From Welwitschia mirabilis (Eukaryota; Gnetophyta; Gnetopsida; Welwitschiales): a stretch of 44,810 nt of DNA. The DNA is taken from contig JBOZIK010000001.1 in assembly GCA_051453625.1 (NCBI GenBank), forward strand, positions 207,144,446 through 207,189,255, written 5' to 3'. Made by a program: the position numbers and the translations under genes. Positions 33,300-43,629 of this stretch are shown piece after piece (position 1 is the first letter of the stretch; every line of letters starts with the position of its first letter). Below the pieces are notes generated by a model. That model did not search any database. It saw only the letters and a program-made list of their open reading frames with translations, and had not been told where the DNA came from.

Positions 33300-34436
33300 A
33301 AAAATTGATAGAGGGTTTAGGAAATTGGTTGTACACTAGCCATAGTATCTATATCATATTAAACTTTTTGTTTTAATGATAAGCCTAGTTTGTGTTTGAA
33401 TACTTCATGAAATTTACATAGTTCTTATAGAAGTTGTACTCTATTTTTTTTTGTGATAATGGCATAATAATTATGTTATTAGGATGGATTCATGAATTTT
33501 CCTCTTTATCATAAACAAAATTTATTTCTTTATACCTTTCTCTTTTAAGGATCTAGTCTCCAGACAGAATTAAAAGATTCATTCATGGAAGGAAGCTTTT
33601 ATATTTTACTCATCCAAAAAATAAATACCTAATATTACATCATATTTGATATCGAAGACATTAAATTTATTTATAAAACTTAAATCAATAATGGTAAAAG
33701 TTAAATTTTCATAAGGCTTAATTTGGTTATTACTTTAGGGCCCAAGAGTTACACTTTGAAGACAAATTCTTTAATTATTTTGAGAAGAATTAATAATTTA
33801 TAGTGAAATGAAATTATCAGTAATACCTCTATGGATAAGAAATAAAATATATTTATTTTATAAGGATTCTTTAAACTCATATTTAAATAGACATAAAGAG
33901 TCACTTCCCAGTTTGTGTTTATCCTTGTTTAATGATGAGAAAGGCTTGCTCGGTTGTTTTCTTTTCATTTGATTAGTTCTTTATGATATCCTATTTCTAC
34001 TTGTAGTGATGACATGTTGGAACTATATGATTTATTGCTATTTATGGTGTTTAATTTTATCATTATAATAATATGTTATGATACTAGTCATTGCAGTGGT
34101 TTTTTTAATATTAATCATTCTAGCCTACATGGGAAGTTAATGCTATTCCTTCACATAGTACTTAATCTTTTTATATGCTTACTAAGAGATTTTTGGTTTC
34201 AAAGAATAGATAAGATTATATAGCCTTGGTGAAAGTGTTTCTATAAAATAATTTATGAGTTCCTCAGGGTCACAATGTATTTGATACTTAATAAGTCTTT
34301 GTAAATCCTCCCAATGTTCATCAAGGCTTCTTCTTTCTAATTGTAGACATTTGAATTGCATCTTCATAAAATTAATAAAATAATCTAAGATAAAATATTT
34401 TGAAATTCTTTTATGAAATATGACTAGTGGACCCAA
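33300..34436 (-). pseudogene. Gypsy-5 gag and protease relic
   Basis: An 84-codon open stretch (34182-34436) is a Retrotrans_gag core: ISKYFILDYFINFMKMQF, SLDEHWEDLQRLIKY, ELINYFIETLSPRLYNLI. To its left, after unreadable sequence where a knuckle is expected, the C-terminal protease motif FDIKYDVILGIYFLDE (about 33605-33665) corresponds to the family's DVILGMDWL. The DSG active site cannot be read with confidence. Confidence 0.72.
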
Positions 34437-35289
34437 TCATTTTTTAATACATTAAAATGACTCCATCATATTGCTAAGTCCCTAATTAAGAACATAATAG
34501 CATATTAACTTTGTATTTTATTTTATACATTTTTAAACTTAAAATGATTCTTAATATATTATAATCATTGTAAAGGTTTTCATAATATTTAGGAGCATCA
34601 ACATACATTTAAATTTATACCTTCTTAACATATTCACATAAATTATAATCATCTATTCTATGGGGAATAGTTTCTTGTGTTGAGTGAGGAACTTGGTCTT
34701 TACAAAGAGTGACCCTTTTTTGTACATTATCTAGTGTTATCTATTTTGGAGACTATGAGAATTAACTTTCTAACTAGTTTATCTTCTCATTTTAAGCCTA
34801 AAGAATGCATTCGATCTAAGATTGTATCTATTACATACTTTATTTTCAGGGTTGTTCTCCTAATACTTGCAGAATCAAGTTCAAGTTATAGTTTTCTTCT
34901 TTTTACTAGGCTTTTACATTAGCATGGTTACATTTAAATTGAATGTGAGTTTCATCAAGTCTTTACTCCAAGGCATTGATGTAAGGATTTACACAATCCT
35001 CCATAACTTATTGATGTATGTGTTGCCCTTATGCCATCTACTCTTTACCCATTACTGCAACTTTTTGTAATTAGAGCTTTAATTAGTTTATTATTTTTGG
35101 AAGTTATAAAAATTAAAATTAGTTATCATTTTAATTATTAAATAATAACAAATTAATTATTTGATATTTTAGTTAATTATAGAAGAAATTCATTTTTTAA
35201 TTACAAATACTTATTCCTTTTATTATGATTTTCTTTTGTAAATCATGCTAAGATTAATATGGCTAGGGTATTAGTACACTGGCATTATC
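34437..35289. other. No clear gene; possible gag leader of Gypsy-5
   Basis: On the minus strand a worn frame near 34930-35010 reads MEDCVNPYINALE and, after a stop, RLDETHIQFKCN, a helix-like stretch of the kind found at gag N-termini, but the match is too short to claim. The rest is AT-rich filler. Confidence 0.35.
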
Positions 35290-37035
35290 TTAAGTTGAAA
35301 ACTAATCTATTTTATTCTTGACGTAATGATGTGGCATCTATGGGGGTTTATGGGTCATGTGAACTACCTATTTAGAGTCATAACACCTTCTTGTATTTGA
35401 AAGTACTTTAATTCTTTCATTGAGTGATCATGTGATGTTATGTCTATTTGTAGGATATGCAGGGTATCTATTTAGAAGCTTGATGCCTCCTTATGTGTAA
35501 AAGAGATTTAATTCATCTTTTGAGTAATTATGTAGCATATGTTATTATTTGTGGGCCATGTGAGCTATTTCATTAGGATCTTAACATTTCCTTATGTTTG
35601 AAATTGCTTCAATTAATCCATTGAGTAATGATGTGGAATTTATGAGTGTCTATGAGTTATGTAAACTATCTAGTTAAAGCATTGACATCCTATTATGTTT
35701 GAAACTACTTTAATTAAATTGCTTTAATTTATCCATTAAGGAATGATGTAGCATCTATAAGTATCTACAGATCATGTTGGCTATCTAATTAGAATCTTGA
35801 TGCTCCATTGTATTTGAAACTACTTTAATTTATTAGTTAAGTAATGATGTGATATCTCTAAATGTCTGTGAGTCATTTAGACTACCTAATCATAACCTTG
35901 ACATTTAATTGATGATTAACATCTATGAATGTCTATGGATCATGTGGACTATCTAAGAAAGAATCCTGATATTAGCTTAACTTTGGAAGTGCTTCATTTA
36001 GTCTATAAAGTAATGAACTAGTATTTGTGGGCTATATGGACTTCCTAGTTAGAGTCCTAATGCTTTCTTATCTATAAAACTACTTTATTTAGTTTTTAGA
36101 GATATGATATAGCATCTATAAACCATGTGAGTCATCTAGTCAGAACCTTAACATCCTCTTATTTTTAAAACTACTTGATTTATCTGTAGAGTAATGAGGT
36201 AGTATTTGAAGGCCATGTGAGCTATCTAGTTAAAAAACTTGACATCTTATTAGCTTTAAAAATTCTTAAATTAGCCTATAAAGTAATGATGTAGCATTTG
36301 TTGATTATGTGAGCTTACTAGTTAAAACCTTGACATCCTCTTACCTTTAAAATTACTTCATTTGATCTATAGAATGATGATGTGACATGTGTGGACCATT
36401 TGAACTATCTAGTCATAACCTTGGCATTCTCTTATCTCTAAAACAAATTTTTTATTCTATAGAGTAATAAGGTGACATTTGTGGATTATGTGGATTATCC
36501 AATAGAAACCTAGATGCCTTTCTATCTTTAAAACTACTTCATTTGGTTTGTAGAGTGAGGTAGCATTTATGGGTTATGTGAGATACTCAGTTAGATATTT
36601 GGTTGTCCATTATCTTAAAACTACTTTATTTGATCTATATAGTGATAAGGTAATATCTATAAATCATGTATACTACTCAATTAGAATTCTAACACTTATT
36701 TATCTTTAAATCTACTTTATTTAATCTAATAGCTTAATGAAATGGCATCTGTGAGCCATGTGGACTAACTAGTCAGAATCCTAATTATTCGTTATCTTCA
36801 AAACTATTTTATTTAGTTTCTAAAGTAATGAGATAACATCTATAGACTATGTAGGATACCTAGTCAAAATCCTAACATTCCTTTATCTTCAAAAATACTT
36901 AATTTAGGTTATAGAGTAATGAGCTAGAATCTGTAGATTTTGTGGGCTAACTCATCATAATATTAGTACTCCCTTATTTTTAAAATTGCTTCATTTAGTC
37001 TACAGAGTAATAATGTAACTCTATGGGCTCCACCA
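35290..37035. repeat. Minisatellite, about 19 monomers of about 100 then about 91 bp
   Basis: Anchors of the form GTAATGATGT.GCATCT recur at 35323, 35424, 35524, 35625, 35740, 35841, 35909, 36010, 36101, 36191, 36283, 36374, 36464, 36555, 36642, 36733, 36825, 36915 and 37007. The first eight are mostly 100-101 bp apart (one 115, one 68); the rest are 87-92 bp apart. A typical monomer also carries CATGTGAACTATCTAGTTAG and CTTTAAAACTACTTCATTTA. The longer form has about nine extra bases after GCATCTATG, near-duplicating TCTATGAGT. Non-coding. Confidence 0.9.
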
Positions 37036-37045
37036 TGGTCACAAA

Positions 37046-38157
37046 TGTTACACCTTTAAATTATCTATTAGTGACATCCTAAATACTATCCAATATTACT
37101 AATAAAATAAAGTTGTTTATAGGCTAACACTAAATGTATAAGAAGCACATTTAGATCATATGACTAGTCACTAATAAGACATGGATAAGTTACTGTGAAC
37201 ATCAAATGAAATTGGAATTAAAGATAACTGAGCTAGGAAAAATATTTTAAGCAGTTAACAGACATTCTCTAGAGGGTCACCCATAGACTAAGAAGAGAAA
37301 TCTCACAATTGTAGCAAGGGATTGATTGACTACTTTCATAGGCCAATAATTACCAAAGAATGATAAATAATTCTAAAGAGGTTAATCACTAGTGTATGAA
37401 GTATCAATGTGATTTATATGATCAGATGACTCTAGTTTGAAGGTTGATTATCCATCTTAGCATACTTTACAAAATATTAATGTAAGAAAATGGATCAACT
37501 ATTACCTTAAAGAAGTCGACCATTAGTATAATAGATAATGGTAATTTAGACATTATGGACTTTTGACAATTATTTTAACTGCATCTATGGAAGTTAAATA
37601 GCCATTTTCAAGGCTTCAATAGTGGTATATTTAGTTTATATGCCTTGTAATAGTTATAAACATTATTGTATAAATCTTTAAGTTGTTGACTGAATTAANN
37701 NNNNNNNNAATCTTTTATTGTACTAGTATTTACTTCATATCATCTTTTAATCATAATTTAATTTTCTACATCTCTATCTGTATTAAATTTTAATAATAAA
37801 ACAAGGAATTGAGTTGTTCTTAAGGATGGAAATTACTTAAAAATATCATTTGTATTGATGGAGGACAACTATAAAGTTTCATTGGATGTGCAATTAGAGG
37901 CTACACTAGTAGTGACAAAAAGGCTTATTTTTTATATCTTGTATTTGTTCCTCTTTATCATTTAATCAGTCACATATTCTTAATTTGTTATATCATCTAT
38001 TAGTTATATGAATGATTATCATAGTTTAATTAAAACTAAAACATTATGAATTAATTAATAGTTAACCTTGTGTAAGCATATGATTAACTTTTAAATTGTA
38101 AAAAATTACCTTAGATATCCTATTCACCAATTCTTTCTAGAATAGCTATTACTAATA
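37046..38157 (+). repeat. Probable Copia-3 5' LTR
   Basis: Ends directly before a Met-type PBS and precedes gag of a plus-strand copia element, so it occupies the LTR position. The proposed start TGTTACACC follows the last minisatellite monomer, but the boundary is not proven because no second LTR is in the window. A 10-N gap lies at 37699-37708. No coding relic is seen. Confidence 0.45.
37699..37708. other. Assembly gap, 10 N
   Basis: Ten N within the proposed LTR. Confidence 1.
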
Positions 38158-38158
38158 A

Positions 38159-38171
38159 TTGGTGTTAGAGT
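38159..38171 (+). other. Copia-3 primer binding site
   Basis: TTGGTGTTAGAGT matches TTGGTATCAGAGC with three transitions (A-to-G and two C-to-T). It fixes the strand of the element. Confidence 0.65.
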
Positions 38172-38289
38172 TTTGTATGGGTATTTTATATTTTTTTTAA
38201 TTACTTAATAAGGTATTTATCATGTAAGATCAACTAATCAACTGTTCATCATACTACACTAGTAAGAACTAGAATTTTGAAAGATAAGA

Positions 38290-39830
38290 ATGCAAGTAGT
38301 TATTAAAGATATGAGCTTTGATTATTGAACTATTATGAAAGAAGGCCTCTCCCCTTTAATTAAACCTCAAATAGATAATGGGATTACCACTTTTTTGGTT
38401 AAATAAAGGACCACATGGAATGACAAAGAGAAAGACCAAGTGATTCTTAATAATAAATCCATGAATGTTATTTGCTATGGACTCAGTATGAAAGATTATA
38501 AAAAGGTAAGAAATTTTCCACTACAAAAGATATATGAGAGTATTTATATATGACATGTAAAATAATAAGTCAAATTAATAAGATCAAGAAGCAATGCACA
38601 TGACATAATTTGAGCAAATTCAAATGCATGATGACAAAACATTTACCAAATTCAACAACAAACTTATGAATATTTTCAATGGACTTTGGAGGCATAGAAA
38701 ACCTCTTAAGTCTAGAAAAATTCTAAGAATATTTTTAAATATTTATTAAAATCCTATGAAAATAAGGTTCTATTAATTAAGACACAAATAACGTCAAAAA
38801 AATAAGCTTAAGGAACTAGCAATGACATTTTGATTTTAAATTAAGACATCTTCACAAAGGTATCATAGGTAAATCTATGTTAAGCAAGTTTCTTCTTCTA
38901 AACATAATAATAAAGATGATTCTCTTAGATTCACTTCCTTTAATTATTATTCTAATTTTGATATATATGAATAATTATCTTTGTTTGCTAGAAAATTTAG
39001 GAAGATATTAATAGATAAGAAATAAAGAAATAGATAGAATGTAACTCATATTTATCAAGATTCAAGAGCAACTATATAGAGAAAGGGATTCAATGTTATA
39101 CCTATAAATGATTAAGCACATAGCAACTAAGTGTCCAAATAACAAAAATAATAAGGCATCAACTAACCCTAAAGAAAAACATAATATGGCTACTTGGAAT
39201 AGTGATGAATCCAATAAGGAAGACCCACATGATAATAATAGGCTAACTTTCATGGCATTCAATCTCATAATGTGGCTCTCATCAGTAAGGTAAATGATGA
39301 TTTTAAAATTGATTTAACTAACTCCAATGACTTGGATTTGTAAAATGTTTTACCATTTACAAATGAAGAAGAAAGTGATGAAGAATGAGATTAGTTCTTA
39401 AATATTAAAGAAGATGAACCAAAATTCATTGAAAAAGAAATAAAAGAGAATGTAGAAGAAGATGAGGAGGAAGATGAAGGTCTAGTGAAGCTTACTAAGA
39501 GATATTTAAGAAATAAAAAAGGATTATAAAATAAGATACTATATTACAGAAAAATTCAGCCTAATATAAATAATAAAAGAGGCAATTGACATTTGATTTA
39601 GAGTTTCCAAAGAAGACATTGGGATACCAAAATAAATAATTTAAAAGAGAACTTCAACATCTTAAAGACATTTCTTAAGAAAAAGAAAAGAAATGTTAGT
39701 GTGTGCTTTTAAATTAATGATTTAAATAAAATTATCTTGAATTTTTCCACAGGTAGTAGGTCTTTAGAGATGATTCTATTTAAGCAAAGAGCTCCAAGTG
39801 ACAAAAGTAGTCTAGGATATGTTACATCAA
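38290..39830 (+). pseudogene. Copia-3 gag relic
   Basis: The frame shows LSPLIKPQIDNGITTFLVK, TTWNDKEKDQVILNNKSMN and VICYGLSMKDYKKV (38320-38510), the UBN2-type gag. A knuckle at 39094-39134 reads CYTYK, then MIKHIATKCP: it is 41 bases where 42 are expected, so one base is lost, and one cysteine is tyrosine. An open stretch (39108-39293) continues with MATWNSDESNKEDPHDNN. An acidic coil (VEEDEEEDEGLVKLTKRYL, about 39445-39510) leads to SLEMILFKQRAPSDKSSLGY near 39760-39820. Confidence 0.78.
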
Positions 39831-40149
39831 TCTATTATTCTTTTGCACTAGTCTTATCAAGAAAATATTAATATCTCTTTAAGGATAAAGATTTAATGTA
39901 TTTAAACCACAAATCAGATGATGTCCAATATTATTCTAAAACAATTAATTTTAGCAAGAAACAAAATAAATTTCTCATATGTTACTTCTATAAGAGGTTT
40001 GTCATACTAAACTTAATTGCATTTTATTCATGTATTTTTTCCAATTTGGAACTTTACCTAGCTATTAGTTTATTAAAAAAAGATCAAATTATGAGATCAG
40101 ATGGAGTAATAAAAAAGCACATAAAAGACTTTTAATTCATATTAATTTT
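39831..40149 (+). other. Copia-3 gag-pol linker, unassigned
   Basis: A 79-codon open stretch (39896-40135, starting MYLNHKSDDVQYY) is in the right place for the second finger and linker (LICYFYKRF could be a worn CX2C), but the match is poor. Confidence 0.35.
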
Positions 40150-41122
40150 TACAACCACTCATGATGTTTATTGATATCCTAATAATGATTACTCAGGATA
40201 CATAATAGAAGAAATAAGTAGATCTATAAAGATGGATAAATATGATGGATGAACTATAAATTTTGAAGATAATGAGAAAGTAATGATGAAAAGTATTGGC
40301 ACTCTAGGTGAGAAGGATTTTCAAATAGTAAATAATGTTCTCTATGTAAATAGGTGAAATCATAACCTCCTCAGCATTAGTTAAATTTGGACAGAGGTAT
40401 ACATGTCTTATTTAATACTTCTGATTGTTATGTTTTATATAAGTATAGAAAAAGTTTATTAATTGGTGATAGGGATAGAAATATTTATTTAACTAAGTAA
40501 CTAAGGACTAGTAAATGCTTGTCTTTCTTTTCTTTCAAAGAGAGTAGTCTATGGTATAAATGATTGGGTCATGTTAACTATAGAAATCTTTACAAAATTT
40601 TCAAACATAATATCATTAAAGGTATTCTTATCCTAAAGAAAGTTTCACATGAGTTGGATAAAGCTCGTCAATTGAAAAAACAAATTACAAAAGATTTCTC
40701 TAACATTGAATAAGTTTACTCTTAAATTCCTTAGATTTACTTCATTTTGATTTTATAAGTCCTACCCCTATAGGAAGGCTTGATAGATAGAAATATATAT
40801 TGCTAGTTATGGATGATTTCATAAGATTCACATGGGTACTATTTGTAATACACAAGAATGAAGCTTTTGAAAAATTTTAGATCTTGAATAGGAGACTAGA
40901 ACATGAAACTAATTACAACATTAAGAAAATTAGAAGTAATCCTAAAGAAGAATTTGAAAATGAATTATTTAATGAATGGTATGAGAAAAAATGTGTTACT
41001 TATACATTTTTATCTTTTAGAACCTCATAATAAAATGGTGTTATTAAAAGAAATAATAGGATGCTTCAAGATTTGACTAGGATAATGGTTTAATAAAAAG
41101 ATATTGCTAAGAGATTATTGCG
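40150..41122 (+). pseudogene. Copia-3 pre-integrase and integrase relic
   Basis: INFEDNEKVMMKSIGTLGEK and IVNNVLYVNR..NHNLLSIS (about 40255-40385) are pre-integrase. LWYK..GHVNYRNLYKIFKH (about 40550-40610) is the zinc arm. LDLLHFDFISPTP and VMDDFIRFTWVLFVIHKNEA (about 40730-40870) carry the first aspartate. KIRSNPKEEFENELF (about 40925) has asparagine for the second aspartate (RSD), and NGVIKRNNRMLQDLTRIMV (about 41035-41090) has lysine for the glutamate of VERKN. Two of three catalytic residues are gone. Confidence 0.85.
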
Positions 41123-41131
41123 ATGCTAATT

Positions 41132-42456
41132 TGTAGGAATTTGAGAATGTATTTGGAGTACTTTTGTAGGACATTTATATAAGTTTTGATGTAATTCTAC
41201 TGATTATGGGAAGACAATATAATAATTATGGAAACATTTAATTCCTAGTGTAATTAGAGGTATTTTGGACATATTCTAGTACTTAGCATATTGAAGAAGA
41301 ACTAAGGAGGAAGAAGGCTAATTTATGTTACTTAAGGAGCTTGGGAAGAGTGTCATCCCCACTATTGTCCCCATGATAGTCAGGAGGATAACCTTAATTA
41401 CATGGACAAAGTCTACGAAACTAACAACAGCACATGATGATAGGGCATCATCTTGTTGGTCATCTAGATGACCAACAGGATGATGACATGGGTAACATGT
41501 GAGCATAACCCATAAGCTTAATGGTATCATATGGGCATACAACCTAAGGTAAAAAGGCATCGTCCTCCCCTTTACCATGTGGATGATAGACAAGATGACA
41601 ACTATTTTTACATGTCCATAATAAATATTGTTGTAAATGGAGTTATGCGACTCATATGGGCTACTAAGATTTTCATCACCAACGTCTAGGGTTATGGTTC
41701 ATTTTAAAACTATAAATACCCTTTCATCCTTCACTTTCAAACCATATTTTATACTTGATATGCTTGTGATATAAGCTTCAAGGAAGGAAGTCCATCCAGT
41801 AGCTACAAAAAGGGGTTTTTCTTAGTGTTAGGATGTGTCTCTTCCATTGAGGTGCTATTATTTTATTGTAAGTGGATGTAAAATTTTTTTCATTAATACA
41901 AATACTCTTTAAATTTCAATTATGTGAATGTCACTTATGGTTTAAGTTAATCTTAGTTAGTGACAAGCTTGGATTTATTTAAATTATGAGGGCAACCTTT
42001 ATTAAGGTTAAAGTTAGTTAGTAGTAGGTTTGCATTTCATTTCCATTTCATTCCATATTGCATATTACATATTCTACTTGGTAGATCTCATAGTTTATGT
42101 TGATTAAGAATTAGTAGATATTCTTTTTGATTGATATGAATTATAGAAAGGATACTCTTTGTGACAGAAAGGTTAAAAGCTAGTCCTTATGACAGAAGGA
42201 TTAGAAATCAAGTGAATCCATTTTATTTTCACTTTCATTTACTTTCATTTCATATTCATTCATCTTATATTGCATTTACTTTATTATTTACTTTCAGCTA
42301 GTAAAGGATAAAAGATCAAAAAATACCTTTGAAAATGAATTCTCTAACTCTAAGCTTAGTGCCTTCATTAGGATTACGACATTCAGGTGAACTCTCATCT
42401 ATACTAGTGTGTGTATATCTAAGGACTTCAAGATTGTATAAATTTACACCAAAACA
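41132..42456 (+). repeat. Gypsy-6 5' LTR
   Basis: The proposed start is TGTAGGAATT (uncertain) and the end is ACCAAAACA, right before the PBS. It contains a TATA box (TATAAATA, 41711-41718) and an R/U5 block (about 41760-41880) shared with the LTR at 9031-9960. The U3 part (41340-41600) holds several inverted repeats built on GTCATCC and GGATGA. Confidence 0.65.
41446..41485. repeat. 40-bp near-perfect palindrome in the Gypsy-6 LTR
   Basis: The left arm CATCATCTTGTTGGTCATCT is followed without a loop by its reverse complement with a single difference, which would be a G-U pair in RNA. It is the best preserved of the hairpin family in this LTR. Confidence 0.92.
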
Positions 42457-42478
42457 TTTTGGCGTTATTACTAGGAAA
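42457..42478 (+). other. Gypsy-6 primer binding site
   Basis: TGGCGTTATTACTAGGAA aligns with TGGCGCCGTTGCCGGGGA, the tRNA-Asp-type site of Athila/Tat elements. All differences are C-to-T or G-to-A. Confidence 0.75.
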
Positions 42479-43629
42479 GGCTGGAAGGAGCTTAGAGAAT
42501 TATTATTAACCAAATAAGTACTTTAAATCTTTTTGTTCATGTTATTTATTTGAATTAATGCTATATTTCTAATGTATTTTAAGGTAGATTTGTTTCTGCA
42601 AAATTTTGTTTTTTGTAACTTTTAGGGACCTTGTCATTCTCTCTGTCATTTAAATAAAATAGGGCATGACAATTCTAAAATTTCAAATTTAGTTTTTATT
42701 TTTGCAAATTTTTTCTATTCATAGTTTAGTAATAAAGTATTGTCATCCTATCTGTCATTCCCACGATAGTAAGAATAATAGTCTGATCTCTGTAATCTTT
42801 CTTTTTGTAGTTTTTAGAGTTTGCAATTTTTTGAGTTTAGTTTTTCCATGATCATTGTCCTCTCTGTTATTCCCATGACTATGTGGATGATGGTCCATTA
42901 CATTTGATTCTGGTTTTTTTCTACTATTTGTTTAGGTAAGGATATAAGAAATTCTAGGAGAAAGATGAACTATTAGCCAGCAAGGAACTAGATTAACAAA
43001 AACATCAAGAATTATTCAACTTCAAATAAAAATCCAGGTACACACAACACAAGTATGCAAATTTTAGAATTTATTTCTTTTTTATCTTAGAATTAGATTT
43101 TCTTTTCTCCATGTAGTCAATTAATAATAATGATCCTGCATCTTTTGAGTGTTAAGAAATAGCATTTTTAATGATGAATCATCTAAGAAAGGAACCTTGA
43201 CCTCCATTGTGTGCATATCTTCCTTCCCATCTTGAATCTAAACTTTGTTATTTCATTCTTCTCACTTGCTTCAATGAATCATAATAGAAAAATTATTGTG
43301 GCACTTCTTTCTGAAAGGAAAAAAAATTGCAAAATTATGAGGACATTGGTAAGAAAACAATTTGAGAATATTTGCTGAAAGAGGGAGACCATCACAAAAT
43401 CATGTGGATAGGAATTGGGATCCTCCTTCTTTTCAACCTACCTATTATTTTTCCTTTTCTTTTCAAACCTAATATTAATATAATAATGAAGATTCACCAC
43501 ATTTTAAGAATTCCACCTCATTTAGATAAAATTTTTACAATCATCTCTTTTAGCCCTAATCATCTTCCATGCATTATTACCAAGAAGAACCATCTTCTAT
43601 CAACTACTATGAAGAATAAAAAAATACAT
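42479..43629 (+). other. Gypsy-6 leader with three hairpin repeats, no clear gene
   Basis: Three degenerate copies of TTGTCATCCT.TCTGTCATTC start at 42631, 42740 and 42855 (spacings 109 and 115). The last two are followed by a partly complementary arm (ATGATAGT.AGGATGA type), so each can fold. From about 43140 worn plus-strand frames may be the start of gag (for example RNWDPPSFQPTYYF in one frame near 43410), but the frame changes often. Confidence 0.5.

Larger units (their letters stand above)
31030..34436 (-). mobile_element. Gypsy-5: minus-strand chromovirus-like relic
   Basis: Reading leftward from 34436: gag, protease, RT, RNase H, integrase, the Ty3/gypsy order. The gag is close to that of the chromovirus at 15577. 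Neither LTR nor PBS could be delimited. The right side runs into an unassigned 850 bp and then a minisatellite. Confidence 0.8.
38172..41122 (+). mobile_element. Copia-3: plus-strand copia relic, cut by Gypsy-6
   Basis: PBS, gag, protease/pre-integrase and integrase follow in copia order. Similarity stops about 41122 in the C-terminal part of IN (KDIAKRLL), and about ten bases later the Gypsy-6 LTR begins. RT would lie beyond Gypsy-6, outside the window. Like the other copia elements it has a gag tail of the form 'S..LE..L....PSDKSSLGY', a Sirevirus trait. Confidence 0.8.

Noticed and set aside
35290-37035. Protein-coding repeat (monomers translated as peptide repeats)
   Set aside because: Monomer lengths of 91 and 100 are not multiples of three and all frames hold stops.
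41318-41593. Minus-strand ORF of 91 codons
   Set aside because: Covers the hairpin-rich U3 of the Gypsy-6 LTR; open frame is a by-product of the repeats.
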